A stretch of 64,000 bases of DNA from Telopea speciosissima (lineage: Eukaryota; Streptophyta; Magnoliopsida; Proteales; Proteaceae): contig NC_057924.1 of assembly GCF_018873765.1 (NCBI RefSeq), forward strand, positions 3,658,001-3,722,000, written 5' to 3'. Shown here in pieces: positions 42,725 to 55,458 of this stretch; positions within the stretch are counted from its first letter, which is position 1; the number at the start of each line of letters is the position of its first letter. Under the pieces are notes generated by a model. It had not been told where the DNA came from and did no database searches. It worked only from the letters and a program-made list of their open reading frames with translations. Made by a program: the position numbers and the translations under genes.

Positions 42725-43286
42725 CATCTTTTTCACACCCAAAAAAAATATGTGAATAGGCATAGACTACAACACTAGTTAATAGACACTTCTCCCTAAC
42801 AATATATCATTTTAAACCTCAAACGAAACCATGACAAAGAAACGGTTAATAAATTAATTCTCAGACCTGTTTTTGACTACCAAGATCATTTTTTATCTGT
42901 GACTTGGGAGAAATCATTACTAAAGAAGGCTCACAGAGACTATTGTCTAACCTTTATTTCGAGACATTGCATGTGATTCTAAACAGTCAAAAATCTAAGA
43001 AAGGGAAGGATTGAAGGGTCAAGTGTCTCCCTTTACCTAAAGGGGAAGGGCCAAACTCTAAAGGGGCCAAAGGATCAAAATTCGCTTTGTAAGCATAAGA
43101 ACTTTTGCCTTTGTTTTCGCCACGGTTTAAGGAATTGGGATCTGATGGGCAAAGGGTGATTCGATTCGGGTTTTTTCAGGGCAGGTCATTTTAAACCGAT
43201 TTCAACCTCAATACCAATTCCAGTACTGTATAATTTCCTTTCCTATCCAATGCAAGATGGTTAAGAAAAAACCCCTTCAATCCATC
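42725..43286. other. Non-genic stretch
   Basis: No gene or repeat recognised. Confidence 0.4.
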
Positions 43287-43294
43287 CTTTTTGT

Positions 43295-43780
43295 TAAGGG
43301 TGTTAAACGGTATGGTTTCGGTTTAAACATGTCGGTTCAATTCGCTTCAAAGTGTAGTAGGTAGAAACTGAAATTGAATTGTTATTAAACGGTTCTAATT
43401 TGACAAACCGAAACCATTTATCAAACGCTTTTAGTTTTTCGATAATGATTTAAGTTTCAGTAAATGGTTTTAATATTATTTTGTGACTCTAGAACTCGAA
43501 GACACAAGACAAAGATGAGAGGAAGATATAATAAGTTCATAAACAGTCCTTAATGGTTTATTAAATGGTTTGGTTCAGTTTTAAACGAGAACATTTGGTT
43601 CACAAAATACTCAATTTAACAATTTTTATGCGGCTTGAAACAGTCGATTTGTCGCTTCAAAATTCAACCAAATCATTTTATGAACCTAAATGATTTCATT
43701 TTTTAAACTAGAATCGATTCCTATTTAAATTATCTGATTCAATTTTAATAAATGGTTTCAATTTGATTCTCACATCATTA
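43295..43780. mobile_element. hAT-like word-rich element, TAAGGGTGT termini (486 bp)
   Basis: Starts TAAGGGTGTTAAACGG and ends with the inverse of TAATGATGTGAGA. It is flanked by CTTTTTGT (43287-43294) and CTTTTTAT (43781-43788), an 8-bp duplication with one mismatch. The interior consists of degenerate GGTTTCGGTTTAAAC, AAACGGTT and AAATGGTTT words. It belongs to the same group as 4221-4709. Non-coding. Confidence 0.6.
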
Positions 43781-43834
43781 CTTTTTATAGTCCCACAAAA
43801 GCATTTGAATTTCAAGGTTGTGAGGGGTAGCGCT

Positions 43835-44084
43835 CATGATTTTAGTGCACGGTATTGGAACGGGTATCAGCAGCACGTAAAATCGATACGATATCGATAT
43901 CATATCGGCCTGGATCAGTTGTAATCGGACAAAATTACCTTTAAAATTTCTTAAAAAATAAGTTTTCTGACCAATTTACCCCTTGTCCATACCGTACTAC
44001 CAATGCAGTATCAATATCGGTGACTAGCAAAACCGATATGTATTGCTCAATACGAGCGATATGATACCGATACTTAAAACCATG
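43835..44084. mobile_element. Short hAT-like element with CATG termini (250 bp)
   Basis: Ends CATGATTTTAGTGCACGGTAT and, inverted, CATGGTTTTAAGTATCGGTAT. Flanks GTAGCGCT (43827-43834) and GTAGTGCT (44085-44092) differ at one base. Subterminal words are ATCGATACGATATCGATATC-like and palindromic. It lies 54 bp after the 43295 element. Confidence 0.65.
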
Positions 44085-44325
44085 GTAGTGCTGCTTCAAC
44101 TCACTCTTTTCCCAAAACATAATCTTCAAAAAGAACCCAAAAATTGCCCATGTGATGACCCCTTTTTTCCCATCCCAATTTTTTCGGCCAAACAAACAGG
44201 CCCTTATAATGACCCCCTTGCATAGTTGCCTTCAATCCTAACCATTCTAGTCGGCCACCTATCCTATACCAGAAACAAGGCCAATAAAAAAACACTCAAT
44301 GACCCTATAATTGCGGAGTCAATAA

Positions 44326-44485
44326 TTCAAACAAAATTGTTAAAAACCAGGAATCCATCAGATTGGAATCAGCCTGAATTAGCCTGAGTCTAATCAGAAG
44401 AAATTGGGATCGGCCTCAGACGATTCCAATCGAATCGGCCAGAATCAGTTGATCTGATCCGGTTTAATAAAACCCAGATTGATCC
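44326..44485. repeat. Possible word-rich element (GATTCCAATC words)
   Basis: GATTGGAATCAGCC, GGGATCGGCC and GATTCCAATCGAATCGGCC words resemble the element at 47410-47612. No TSD was found and the ends are unclear. Confidence 0.3.
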
Positions 44486-45200
44486 ACTAGAGTCCAGCGA
44501 GGGAGATTCTTGGACACTTCGTTCTAAAGAGGCGCCTGTGGACAGTGGACTTTTTCTTGTTGTTACTATTAAGAGATTGGATTTTGTTAAACTTATTCCA
44601 ACTGGGTTACGAGTTTCTCCTTGTGGTCCAAGATTTTCAAATTGAGTAAAATCAGAAGAGTTGAAAATGATCTCATCTAACTTACTGTACAGCCGGAGAA
44701 GTGATGAAGACAAAATAATATTCTATTGCTATAGTTGGAGGTAGCTTCGTGGGTGTTGCGTTATAACTTATAAATCTCAAAGCTTTGAAAGATAAGACTT
44801 TTAAAAGGTTGAATGAAGCAGCCACACAGACGATGAGTGATGACTGGTTTCTCGTCAAAAAAGCAAGGAAGACTCCACCCATCAAGATGGTCCAGCCCAG
44901 GCCCCACACCTCGCTAGAGACCCAAAGACTCTAATTAAGAGAGATGAACCAGACTCCAGAGTCACCAGACCATCTCTTTGAGTCTCTCTATTGTGTGTGT
45001 GAAAAGTGAAGATGGTCCAGAGCCCGCCAGCCCCGTTGGCCAAATACGTGCTCCACTAGTCTCTTTTTCCTATTATTTTTTACGTTTCTTTGGACGGATG
45101 TGATTGGTAAAAAAATGGAGACTAATCACTGGTGACTGGTGGGTGACTGGTGACCCCACTTCTCCCCAGCCCCCTAAACTTTCTCACTATTGAACGTAGA
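44486..45200. other. Upstream region of ACC oxidase
   Basis: No gene. Minus-strand open frames here show no domain. The proximal part is presumably promoter. Confidence 0.4.
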
Positions 45201-45208
45201 AAAATGCC

Positions 45209-45216
45209 TATAAATT
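45209..45216 (+). promoter_or_regulatory. TATA box of ACC oxidase gene
   Basis: CTATAAAT lies 110 bp before the start codon and is followed by a GA-rich leader (about 45249-45325). Position and leader fit a plant core promoter. Confidence 0.55.
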
Positions 45217-45271
45217 GCAACCAAATGGCCCTTCCTAGGCATTCGCAAATAAAGAAAGAAAGAGTTTGTAA

Positions 45272-46689
<1,418 letters not shown>

Positions 46690-46844
46690 GAACACTGCTA
46701 CTGCCAAATGCATTCATGATTTTTACTTACAGAGACTACACTTTAAAAAAAAAAATATATGGAATTGAAGTTAGGTGTTTGTTCAAGTCTATAATAGTCT
46801 AAACCTAAGTTTTAGTGGATTTGTTAATTGTGTTGTACTGTTGT

Positions 46845-47011
46845 GTATCCCCTGAGGTTCGTTGATCAGTACGGTTGTGCAGTTCCTCTCATAGGGGCCT
46901 GACATGACCATTTCACCCCCTGATCGAACACACTGTTCGGGTGGGATCCACCCCCTTTTTATTAGAGGCACTAGGGAACCGTACCGGGTAGGGGAACCAC
47001 AGGTGATAAAA
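46845..47011. mobile_element. Decayed foldback MITE in the ACO 3' flank
   Basis: The right end GGTGATAAAAATTC matches the terminus of the 10264 family. The arms CCCTGAGGTTC, GTACGGTT, CCTCTCATAGGGG pair imperfectly with the inverted right half. The centre ACATGACCATTTCACCCCCTG matches related elements. No clear TSD. Confidence 0.5.
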
Positions 47012-47409
47012 ATTCGTATGAGTTTTTCTCTTTCTCTCTCGTTGTGGTCGTCTACTTCATGGACGTATTTACTATTCTTCATGTGTTTAGTCTTTGCAAT
47101 ACCCCTTATACTTGTAGTTAAAGATTATTAAGAAGAAAAATAATTACAGAAATCATGCTTCGTTTTGTTAAGATCTTTTTCTTGCTTTGATCTCTTCTTT
47201 TCTTTCTTCTTTTGGTAGAGAGCTTTTCATGGGTTTCTACTTGGGTGTAGAGTAGACCCACAAAAAGGTAAAAACGATATTTGGCTTGAAATCCATCAAA
47301 CGATGACCAAGTTTGGGTGTTTATCTCCATACCCAATTGTAACATGACCCATGTGAACATGAATTTTGTGTTGGACTTAAAAGGGTACTCGGCAATGAGA
47401 AGCTCTCAA

Positions 47410-47612
47410 CAGAGTTTAAAAACATGGAATTGGGATCCGAACCCGGTCTCCAGTATTAGATCAGAATCTGACTTGGATCGGTTTGGATCGACCTCGGAAA
47501 CGGTGTTTTGATGCCCTTTTTATGGTTTTTCTATACTTGGATCAAGTGACTCGGATCAGCCAGAATCGAGATCTGCCTAAGCCAATTCCGATCCCAAATT
47601 CTTGAAACCCTG
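47410..47612. mobile_element. hAT-like word-rich element (GATCGG words), 203 bp
   Basis: Starts CAGAGTTTAAAAACATGG, then AATTGGGATCCG, and ends, inverted, CAGGGTTTCAAGAATTTGGG, then ATCGG. Flanks GCTCTCAA (47402-47409) and GTTCTCAA (47613-47620) differ at one base. CAG...CTG ends with an 8-bp duplication are typical of hAT elements. Non-coding. Confidence 0.6.
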
Positions 47613-47620
47613 GTTCTCAA

Positions 47621-49126
47621 GCCATCCCAAGCCCGCTCAACCCGAAAGAGCTGATAACCCTTCATAGGCACAATCCATTCTCATCACTCACAAACAAAAT
47701 CCATTGAACCTTCATAGCCATTAATCTGAGATACCACTCGCAAACAATATCCATTGAATCCTCATAGTGATTAATGTGAGATACCGCTCCTTAAATAATC
47801 AATATTTAAACATTACCAGACAGTTTCACTCCCGAAAAAAGAAAAACATTACCATACTTTATAAAATAAAAAAAAGGTTCTTTTGTAACCATGCAATGCA
47901 GGTTACAAAACAGAATTTGTAACTGAACTTTTTTGCCCTCCATACAATGACATGGCCCTTCTCCTTGGGTTTTACTGCTTCTTCCTGGTCGAATAGTGGA
48001 ATGGTTATCTCTGCAGAATTGGCCGTTGAGATCAAAGAGGCATTCCGCCCGGGGGGTGTGGTACACTAAAAGATGCCATCTCCAACTCTGAACTTAATTT
48101 TATGTTGTTTCTAGCTATTTTATACTGGAGACGGATATCACATCCATCTAACAGGGCAGCAGAAGAAATCAATCGTGTCTCACCTGTTTCTGGTGAGCAG
48201 GAGCTCGAGGAGTAACCAGAGCCTAAGAGAGGTGTTGGAAGAGCACGAGGTGATGAATCAGGTAAGGGATACAAAGGCCATGGAGGAGGCGAGGGCCCTG
48301 AAATCCTGAAAAAAGAGTCAAAACCATTGGAATTGCATATGGCACCATTTGGTTAAGCCAATGTAATTTCCCAATTAAAATTTATAACCCCAAGCCAATC
48401 TCGTTGTCTTCTTTGTGGTCATGTAGGGCGATTCAGGAAAAAAGGGGAAGACTAAGTAGGGACAGACCTAGACGAGGGAGGTGATGCTCATCGTCCTCAT
48501 TGCAGCAGCAGAGCAGAACTGAACGTTACTCTTGTTCATTATTAACAGACCAGTGGCAGACCAGTTTTCGTCGGGAGGATCAATGGCAGGGGAACAGAAC
48601 TGAACTCTACTCTGCAACTTCTGTTTTGCAATCTTGGAATGGTTTCTGTTTTGCTCTGTTTCTGCTTCATATGCAGAGTCCATTGGGGCCAAAGCCAACA
48701 CTAAATCTCAGTCTAAGGCCATCACTCTGTCTGCTGCATATCCCACACATAATTCCTTTTCTAAATTATTACAAGCAATACAATATTTCTTGTATGAGGG
48801 CACAGATTCCTTCCCACATAGACTTCGGGTGATTTCAATTTCTCCCTCCGTTCCTTTCTCCCTTCTCTTCTCCTGCAACTACCATCGTTAATGATCTTTG
48901 CATTCTTACCGATGTAAATTTCTTCACGGTACGAGCAAAGAAGCCAATCCAACAACTCAAAATGGAGAAAGGACAGGGGTTTGTCATTGTCATGGTGGGA
49001 GGCCAGCTGGCCGTGGTCGCTGTCGATACCGCTGTTCCAGAAATGAGTTTCCTTTCTCTTGCTCCTAATGGTCGCTAGCAGAATTTGTTTCAGATACCCC
49101 ACGCAGTCACCTTCTGTAGTTTGTAA
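47621..49126. other. Non-genic stretch
   Basis: Several short open frames on both strands have no domains. Unrecognised exons of a gene cannot be excluded. Confidence 0.35.
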
Positions 49127-49251
49127 TCCATTGTTACCGAATATATCCCGGGATAACCGTAAGACTAAGAGAAGAACAGTCTCTCTCTCAATCCACTGTT
49201 ACTGAATATATCCCCGGATAACCGTAAGACTAAGAGAAGTCTCTCTCTCCC
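49127..49251. repeat. Tandem duplication, two units of about 60-65 bp
   Basis: ATAACCGTAAGACTAAGAGA occurs at about 49154 and 49218, each preceded by GAATATATCCC. The second unit is slightly shorter. Confidence 0.8.
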
Positions 49252-51248
49252 ACCACCAGCTGTTGTGAACCATCGACCGAGCTGTCAATTGCTTCTTCTC
49301 CCTGCTAAGCTGGCTTCAATCACTTCATAATCCATCCACTATAATTGGAGGATGGCACCATTGCTCAGAAGGGGTGGCAGCGGCTGGAGAGGGAGGGCTC
49401 AGAGATAGCTGGAAACAGGGGAGGTCAGTTGCAAAGGGTCCAAAAAATGAGAGGGGAGTAGGGGAACAGAAGAGCAAGAAAATTACACAAATAACGTCAG
49501 TAAAAGAGAGATTGCAAGTAATGTGGACGAAGGCACAAAAAAAGAGGTTACAAGAGTCTGATGTAACCGGTTTGGTTAGAAACAGATTTTCCCATTACAA
49601 ATACCACGATGTAAGCAACTACACTATCAGCAACGGCAAATACAACATCAGGACACCAATAACAATAAAGCCCCACCATACCTTATAAGCATGAAGAATC
49701 ATACAGACATTATCAGCAATCACTATCATCCATTGGATACAAATCCACTAGTTACAAACACAAAACAAGCTCAGGAAAACAATCAATCTTATAATCCTAA
49801 ATATGGATTTGGTAAATATAAACAATAAAAGCATGAAAATGATAAATGGATTAAACCTCAGGAATCAGAATCCTGTCAAATTAAGGAAATTTAAAGAAAA
49901 AAAATTCAGGTGATGCACAACTGGGATAGCTTGCTCAAAATAAGTGCCAGAGAATCCCAGAGGAAAGTAAATAAGCAAAGCAAAAAAGAATACCAGATCA
50001 CAACAAAAAAAAAAACCTTCAAAGTTCACAAAACAAATCTAATGGCTGCATGGATATCGAATGTGGAAGCTCCACCTGACTACTGTCAACATTTAGTGGA
50101 CAGCTTCTGTTCTGTTTGAAGGAAAAGACCCAATAAAAAAAAATCCACATGAATTCTATGCAACAAGAGAGTTACTTATCCTGGACTACATTACCAACAA
50201 AACCACATCCCAATTTGTGTAACAAAAAACAATCTAAAATCACCAGCACACACTATAAAGAGGAAAAAAAAGAAAGTGTTTCTGTAACAGTAAAGAGTCT
50301 ACAAGTACGAGAGCAAAAATCCCTCCAGAAAGACCAACTAGCAGAATTTAGGTAGACTTTCTAGTATCAGCAATTTCATCTAAAAAATGTCTCCTAAATT
50401 AATAAATCATCCCAATGAATGAAATAACTTTGAATTGGACCACTCTAAAGTGATTCCCTTCAAAACTTGCAGAAATCATTGTTTGTTTTACTCCCCCACC
50501 CCCCCCCCCCCCTCAGAAAGACCTCTAAAAATACATTCCTGCCCCCCCCCCTCTTACTTAAAAGACCATTCTGTATTAAGAAGTTACCTTGTTGCATATT
50601 TAACCGATAAATGTGCATGCCCAGTAAAATTTCCACATCAATTACTAGTGCATTAAAGAAATGAGTCCCACCCAACTTGTACAATGGGATTCAGTACTCT
50701 TACACGTGAAACTTGTTATTATGGGTGCCTGACAACTTCTCCGGAAACAGATTTCACATCGTTTATACAGTTGACCTTATCCACCTAAAAATACTAATTT
50801 CAGGGCTAAAGAGGCAATAATTTACCTCTGGATCCAAGAGGATTCAATAATCATGCATATCTCTAAATCAAAATGTGCCCAGAGCTGTATTTGAAAGACA
50901 GGTCAGTTCAGGAGCATCAATACTGACATTTGGAGGAAATGTACAATTGATTCTAACAACATGAATTAATGAGATCCTATTTCTCACCCTTGCTGATGAA
51001 AAATGTGAACCATACTTAAGGTAATAAAGAAATTAAGTAATTATTTGATACACCAGCTATTTGCAGAGAAAGATCTTTACTAGATCACATCAATTTCTCC
51101 ACTTAGGTTGCTGCAAATTCTTTGGATTAGTATCCAATGAAGAAACCAAATCAAATTAAATGAACTCAAACCCATTAGCCACAAACATTCATTACAAAGA
51201 CTAAGGATAAAGAGTTTATTGAATATTTTGAATTAGCCACTTCAGGAT
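49252..51248. other. Non-genic AT-rich stretch
   Basis: Poly-C runs at about 50491-50513 and 50542-50552. No gene is supported. Confidence 0.35.
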
Positions 51249-51620
51249 TCACATAATTCGCAAATTTTGGGTCAAAGATTTTGATCCACAGATTAAGTTG
51301 AGGTTTAAACCTTGCAACATGGTTTTGCAGCACTCAGCAGCAGGTAAACCATTCAGAGGATCCATCAATTTCTTCCTCACCCTCTCACACTTGAGGACTG
51401 TTTCAAGCTCTGCAAGAATCTCTTCTGTTGCCAAGGTTAAGAGGTAACAATTAATCAGATATTCTAACTTTCTTCTGCAAAGAGCCAAAACCTCAGCATT
51501 TCCCCCACAACAAATCAGTGAAGTCTCTTTCTGTTTTTTGTGGTTGTGACCACTTTTGGCCCCTCCTGCAGCTGATGCGTCTAGTAGACTATCCTCCGAT
51601 TCCTGCCTAACAAGGTTCAA
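51249..51620 (-). CDS. Candidate exon of an unrecognised protein
   Basis: The minus strand is open for 123 codons with a well-mixed composition, unlike the neighbouring chance frames. It includes a leucine- and cysteine-rich helical stretch (LALCRRKLEYLINCYLLTL, then EEILAELETVLKCERVRKK). A likely splice acceptor (TTAGGCAG) lies at about 51605-51612 and a possible donor (CAAGGTTTAA) at about 51313, so the true exon may be about 51312-51604. I do not recognise the family. It may belong to a host gene whose other exons were not found, or be a fragment. Confidence 0.35.
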   Translation of the reverse strand: MNLVRQESEDSLLDASAAGGAKSGHNHKKQKETSLICCGGNAEVLALCRRKLEYLINCYLLTLATEEILAELETVLKCERVRKKLMDPLNGLPAAECCKTMLQGLNLNLICGSKSLTQNLRIM

Positions 51621-52014
51621 ATTTTTTTAGTTTGAGATGATTTATTGAGCAACAGATGTCCGGATTGGCTAGGAGGCTTACCGACCTCTCCTCTAACACT
51701 GACTTGAACTACGGCCTCAAATCCGCAGCATACAGAAAAGAAAAGCATCATCGGATTTGAACTACTGAGTTGTTATAATGTTCATTTTCATTCTAATACA
51801 GTTATGCATAACAACACTCTTCTTCTATTCCTATGCAATTTGAAATTTTCATTTCAAGAGCCTTCGATGACGCCTAACCAGGAATAGGAAGCATTAATAG
51901 GGACGTTTAGGAACCAGAAATGGATGTGGATTGGAGGGAACTACCATATCGCCTCTACTGATTGGTATAGGAACTCTAATAAAAGGGATCGGCACCATTC
52001 ACTGGTAGGCAACT
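51621..52014. other. Non-genic stretch
   Basis: Nothing recognised. It borders the 3' tail of the RTE LINE. Confidence 0.4.
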
Positions 52015-54250
52015 ACAACAACAACAACAAACTCAGCCTTATCCCAACTTAATGGGGTCAACTAAACAAAACAAGGTAGGGAAAACTGAGGTCTAAACAA
52101 AAAGGGGGAATGAAGAGATGGGAAAAGAGATGAGAAATGAAAAATGGAAAACGACAAATGAAAGATGGAAACTAAAAAAAAAGATGAAAGTAAGAAGAAA
52201 GAAGCACAGCCTAGCATGTCAAGAGAATATCAGCTAAATGGGGTTCGCTACATGGATCCTTGCTCTCCAATAGGCTCTATACGTGGTCATACTTGGAATA
52301 AGACCTAGACTATGCATGTCCTTCCTCACAACTTCTCCTATGGTCATTTCAGGCCTACCTCTAGTTCTTTTAGCTCCTTCAATTGAGATCATATCACTCC
52401 TCCTTACTGAGGCGTCCCTAGGCCTCCATTGGACATGACCATACCACCTCAAACGACTCTCTTGGAGCTCGTCAGCCTTAATCCCATCATTTCTTACTTT
52501 ATCCTAACTAGTTTTTCCGCACATCCATCTTAACATCCTCGCCTCTGCTACACATAGCTTCTCAATATGACACTATTTTACTGCCCAACATTCAGCCCCA
52601 TACATCATAGCCAGTCGTACAACAGTCTTATAGAACTTTCATTTAAGCTTTAAAGGAATACGTTGGTAACACAACACTTCGATGCATCTCCACTTCATCC
52701 ATCCCACTTTAATTTTCTGTGAAACATCATCCTCTCTGTCACTTTTTTTATTTATGATTGAACCCAGATATCTAAAATAGTCACTTTGCGGTATCTCTCT
52801 TTCCTCAATTCGCACAACATCGGTATCCATCAAAGTATGACTAAAATTACACATCATAAACTCCGTCTTCGTTCTACTAATCTTAAAGCCTCTTGTTTCC
52901 AAGGTTGATCTCCATAGCTTTAACGTAGCGTTAATCTCTGCTTTTGTCTCATCCACCAAAACGATATTATCGGCGAAGAGCATACACTATGGGACTTCGT
53001 CTTGAATACTCTTGGTTAGGTCGTCCATGATAAGCACAAATAGATAAGGGCTTAAGGCTGATTCTTGATGTAACCCAATCATAATTGGGAATTCCTTGCC
53101 CTGACCTCCCACAGATTGCACACTAGTCACCATGCCCTCATACATATCTTTAATTACATCCACATAGTTACTCGACACCTCTCTCTTCACTAGAACATGC
53201 CGGATTAAATCTCTAGGGACTTAGTCATAGGCTTTTTCCAAGTCAATAAAGACCATATGGAGATCCTTCTTGCTATCTCTATAGCTTTCCATGAGCCTCT
53301 TCAATAAGTAGATAGCTTCTATCGTGGATCTAACTAACATAAAGCCAAATTGGTTCACCAAGATATGAGTCTCTCATCTCAAACAAGCTTTAATAACCTT
53401 CTCCCAAAGTTTCATAATGTGACTCATTAGCTTTATGTTTTTATAGTTTTTACAACTTGGCTATCACCTTTATTTTTGTAGATCAGAACTACAATGCTTC
53501 TCCTCCATTTCATCTGGCATCTTCTTTGTGTTCATAATCCTGTTAAACAGATTGATTAATTAATATACCCCACAACCTCCAAGGGTTTACCACACTTCTA
53601 TTGTAATCTCATCTGGGCCTGGTGTCTTGCCTGCTTTCATCTTTCTTGAAACTTCTTTAATTTCCACCACACTAACCTTTCGTACATATTTATGACATGT
53701 GGTGTCTTGTTTGAATAATGTAATTGTTCGGGTCATTTCTTCTCGACCTGTCTCCATTTAGTAAGGTTACAAATATACTCATCCCATCTATTCACAATGT
53801 CTCATCTCTTACCAACACTCTTCGATCATCATCCTTGATACACCTCACCTGATCAAAATCTCTACTCTTCCTTTCTCTCATCTTAACTATCTTATATATA
53901 GCTTCTTCCCCTTCTTTTGTGTTTAGGTTGACATAGAAATCCTCATATTTCTTCGCTCTAGCCATCCTCACAATCTTCCTAGCTTCGTTTATGGTATCAA
54001 TATACCTCTTTTTATCCTCTGTTTCTTTAGTCCTTTGACATATCTTAAAAGAATCTTTCTTGGTGTTTATGGCTACTTGAACTTCATCGTTCTACCACCA
54101 AGTCTCTCTAGGGGCCTAGCAACCCTTGTTTGACCACATTATCAGTAAATGTCCTTAGGGACTCCCCTTTTAATCTCCACTACCTTATCTTAGGGTACAT
54201 AGGTTCCCTCCTCCTACACTTCTGCGCATTAAGGCATGTATCCAGTACAA
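52015..54250 (-). mobile_element. LINE of the RTE clade, 5'-truncated, decayed
   Basis: On the minus strand from high to low coordinates are reverse-transcriptase blocks. KAYD-like sequence lies near 53230, then GLHQESALSPYLFVLIMDDL (about 53050), the active-site region MLFADNIVLVDETKAE (about 52970; family norm FADD), then SRTKTEFM, DYFRYLGSII and finally the C-terminal RWYGHVQWRP. The 3' end is a (TTG)n tail (plus strand AACAACAACAACAA at about 52017-52031) behind CCCCATTAAGTTGGGATAAG, characteristic of plant RTE elements. Endonuclease is not found. Several stops and frame changes are present. Confidence 0.85.
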
Positions 54251-55306
54251 TAATAGGCAACTCCATTGAAAAATTTCCTAAAACACAAATTTGGCATTGT
54301 AACTGATGATGATTTCAAGGTGGGTCTGTCATACCTTGTTTAACTTTATTTTTTCGATGCCAGATGACATGTAGATATTAAAGTACTGTTCAACTAGTAT
54401 TTCATTTTCAAAACTCTTAGTAAGAGAATTGAGGCCAAGCCGTGAATTAGAGAGAGCAAATCCAGATATAGTAAAAGCATTAAATGAATATCAAAATAGG
54501 GAGAGTAGAATTCTGGTCTCCATATAACAATTGCAATTATCAGGCCAGACTAATGCCATTCAGCTAGGAGTGGAAGGTTAATAAGGGAAAGGTGGTATGG
54601 GGTAGAGGCAAAAATCCAAATGACAACAAAACTAAAACGAGGGAACAGAGAACATGAAAGTGGATCTGACCCAATGTTTTTAAATCCCAAGGTAATATGG
54701 AATGATGTGAGGCTGCAGTGGGGGTTCCACTTCGCTGGAGTGTGAGCATCACACACAACATTTCTCTAATAAATAGATAAATAAATATGTATGTACATAC
54801 ACTTCAAATGCCACTTGTATGAACAAGAAATGAAATCAGAGACAAAAGGAAATACTTAACAAGAATGAAAAGAAAATAGTTATCACAAAATACATCATAG
54901 CTGATATATTAAACAAATTCAAAATTAAAAATCATTTAACCAGAAAATACATGGCAAATTACATGTTTCTGTGAACAAATTTAAAACAAAACTAGAGAAA
55001 ATAATTTATTAAGCATTCATTCCTCTCAAAAGGTAAAAAGATTAACCCAATTAAGAGTGCTCCATCTAACTTGCCAAAGTGCCAACTCATCTACATCATG
55101 TTTACCATCCACAATTGACAATGGGCAATAAAGAGCCACAGCTATGAGATTAATGGCAGAAAAATGAAATAAGAACTGGAACATCCCAGTTCAAATGAAA
55201 TCTAAACAACTAGGAGATAGAATGGTGGAACAATTGATTAGAATAGAAGATGTATAATACAGAAAATCAATAACACGAAAGAACATAAACGTAAACAAAG
55301 ACAGCG
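54251..55306. other. Non-genic stretch
   Basis: AT-rich. Overlapping minus-strand open frames at 54550-54761 are not supported by any domain. Confidence 0.4.
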
Positions 55307-55314
55307 GATTATCT

Positions 55315-55458
55315 TCTAAATCGCTCCTCAGATTCTCCATTTGTGGAGGGTTCAGGCACCACAACTATATCCTTGTGGAATGCAACAATGGAAAGACCTT
55401 TACAGTTGATCAAACATTTGACAAAGGGCCCAACACCTTCTCCTTCGTTCTAACTTCA
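55315..55458 (-). CDS. Candidate terminal exon of an unrecognised protein
   Basis: The minus strand reads NEGEGVGPFVKCLINCKGLS, then IVAFHKDIVVVPEPSTNGES, then EERFRR and a TAA. The open part begins right after a consensus-like acceptor (GTGAAGTTAG). The mixed hydrophobic and charged composition with a hydrophilic C-terminus looks like real protein. I do not recognise the family and found no upstream exons; the plus strand is also open over most of this span. It could be the last exon of a gene whose earlier exons lie towards 56-60 kb. Confidence 0.3.

Noticed and set aside
44326-44485. Complete word-rich element between 44.33 and 44.49 kb
   Set aside because: The words are present, but no matching termini or 8-bp duplication could be found, so it is listed only as a possible repeat.
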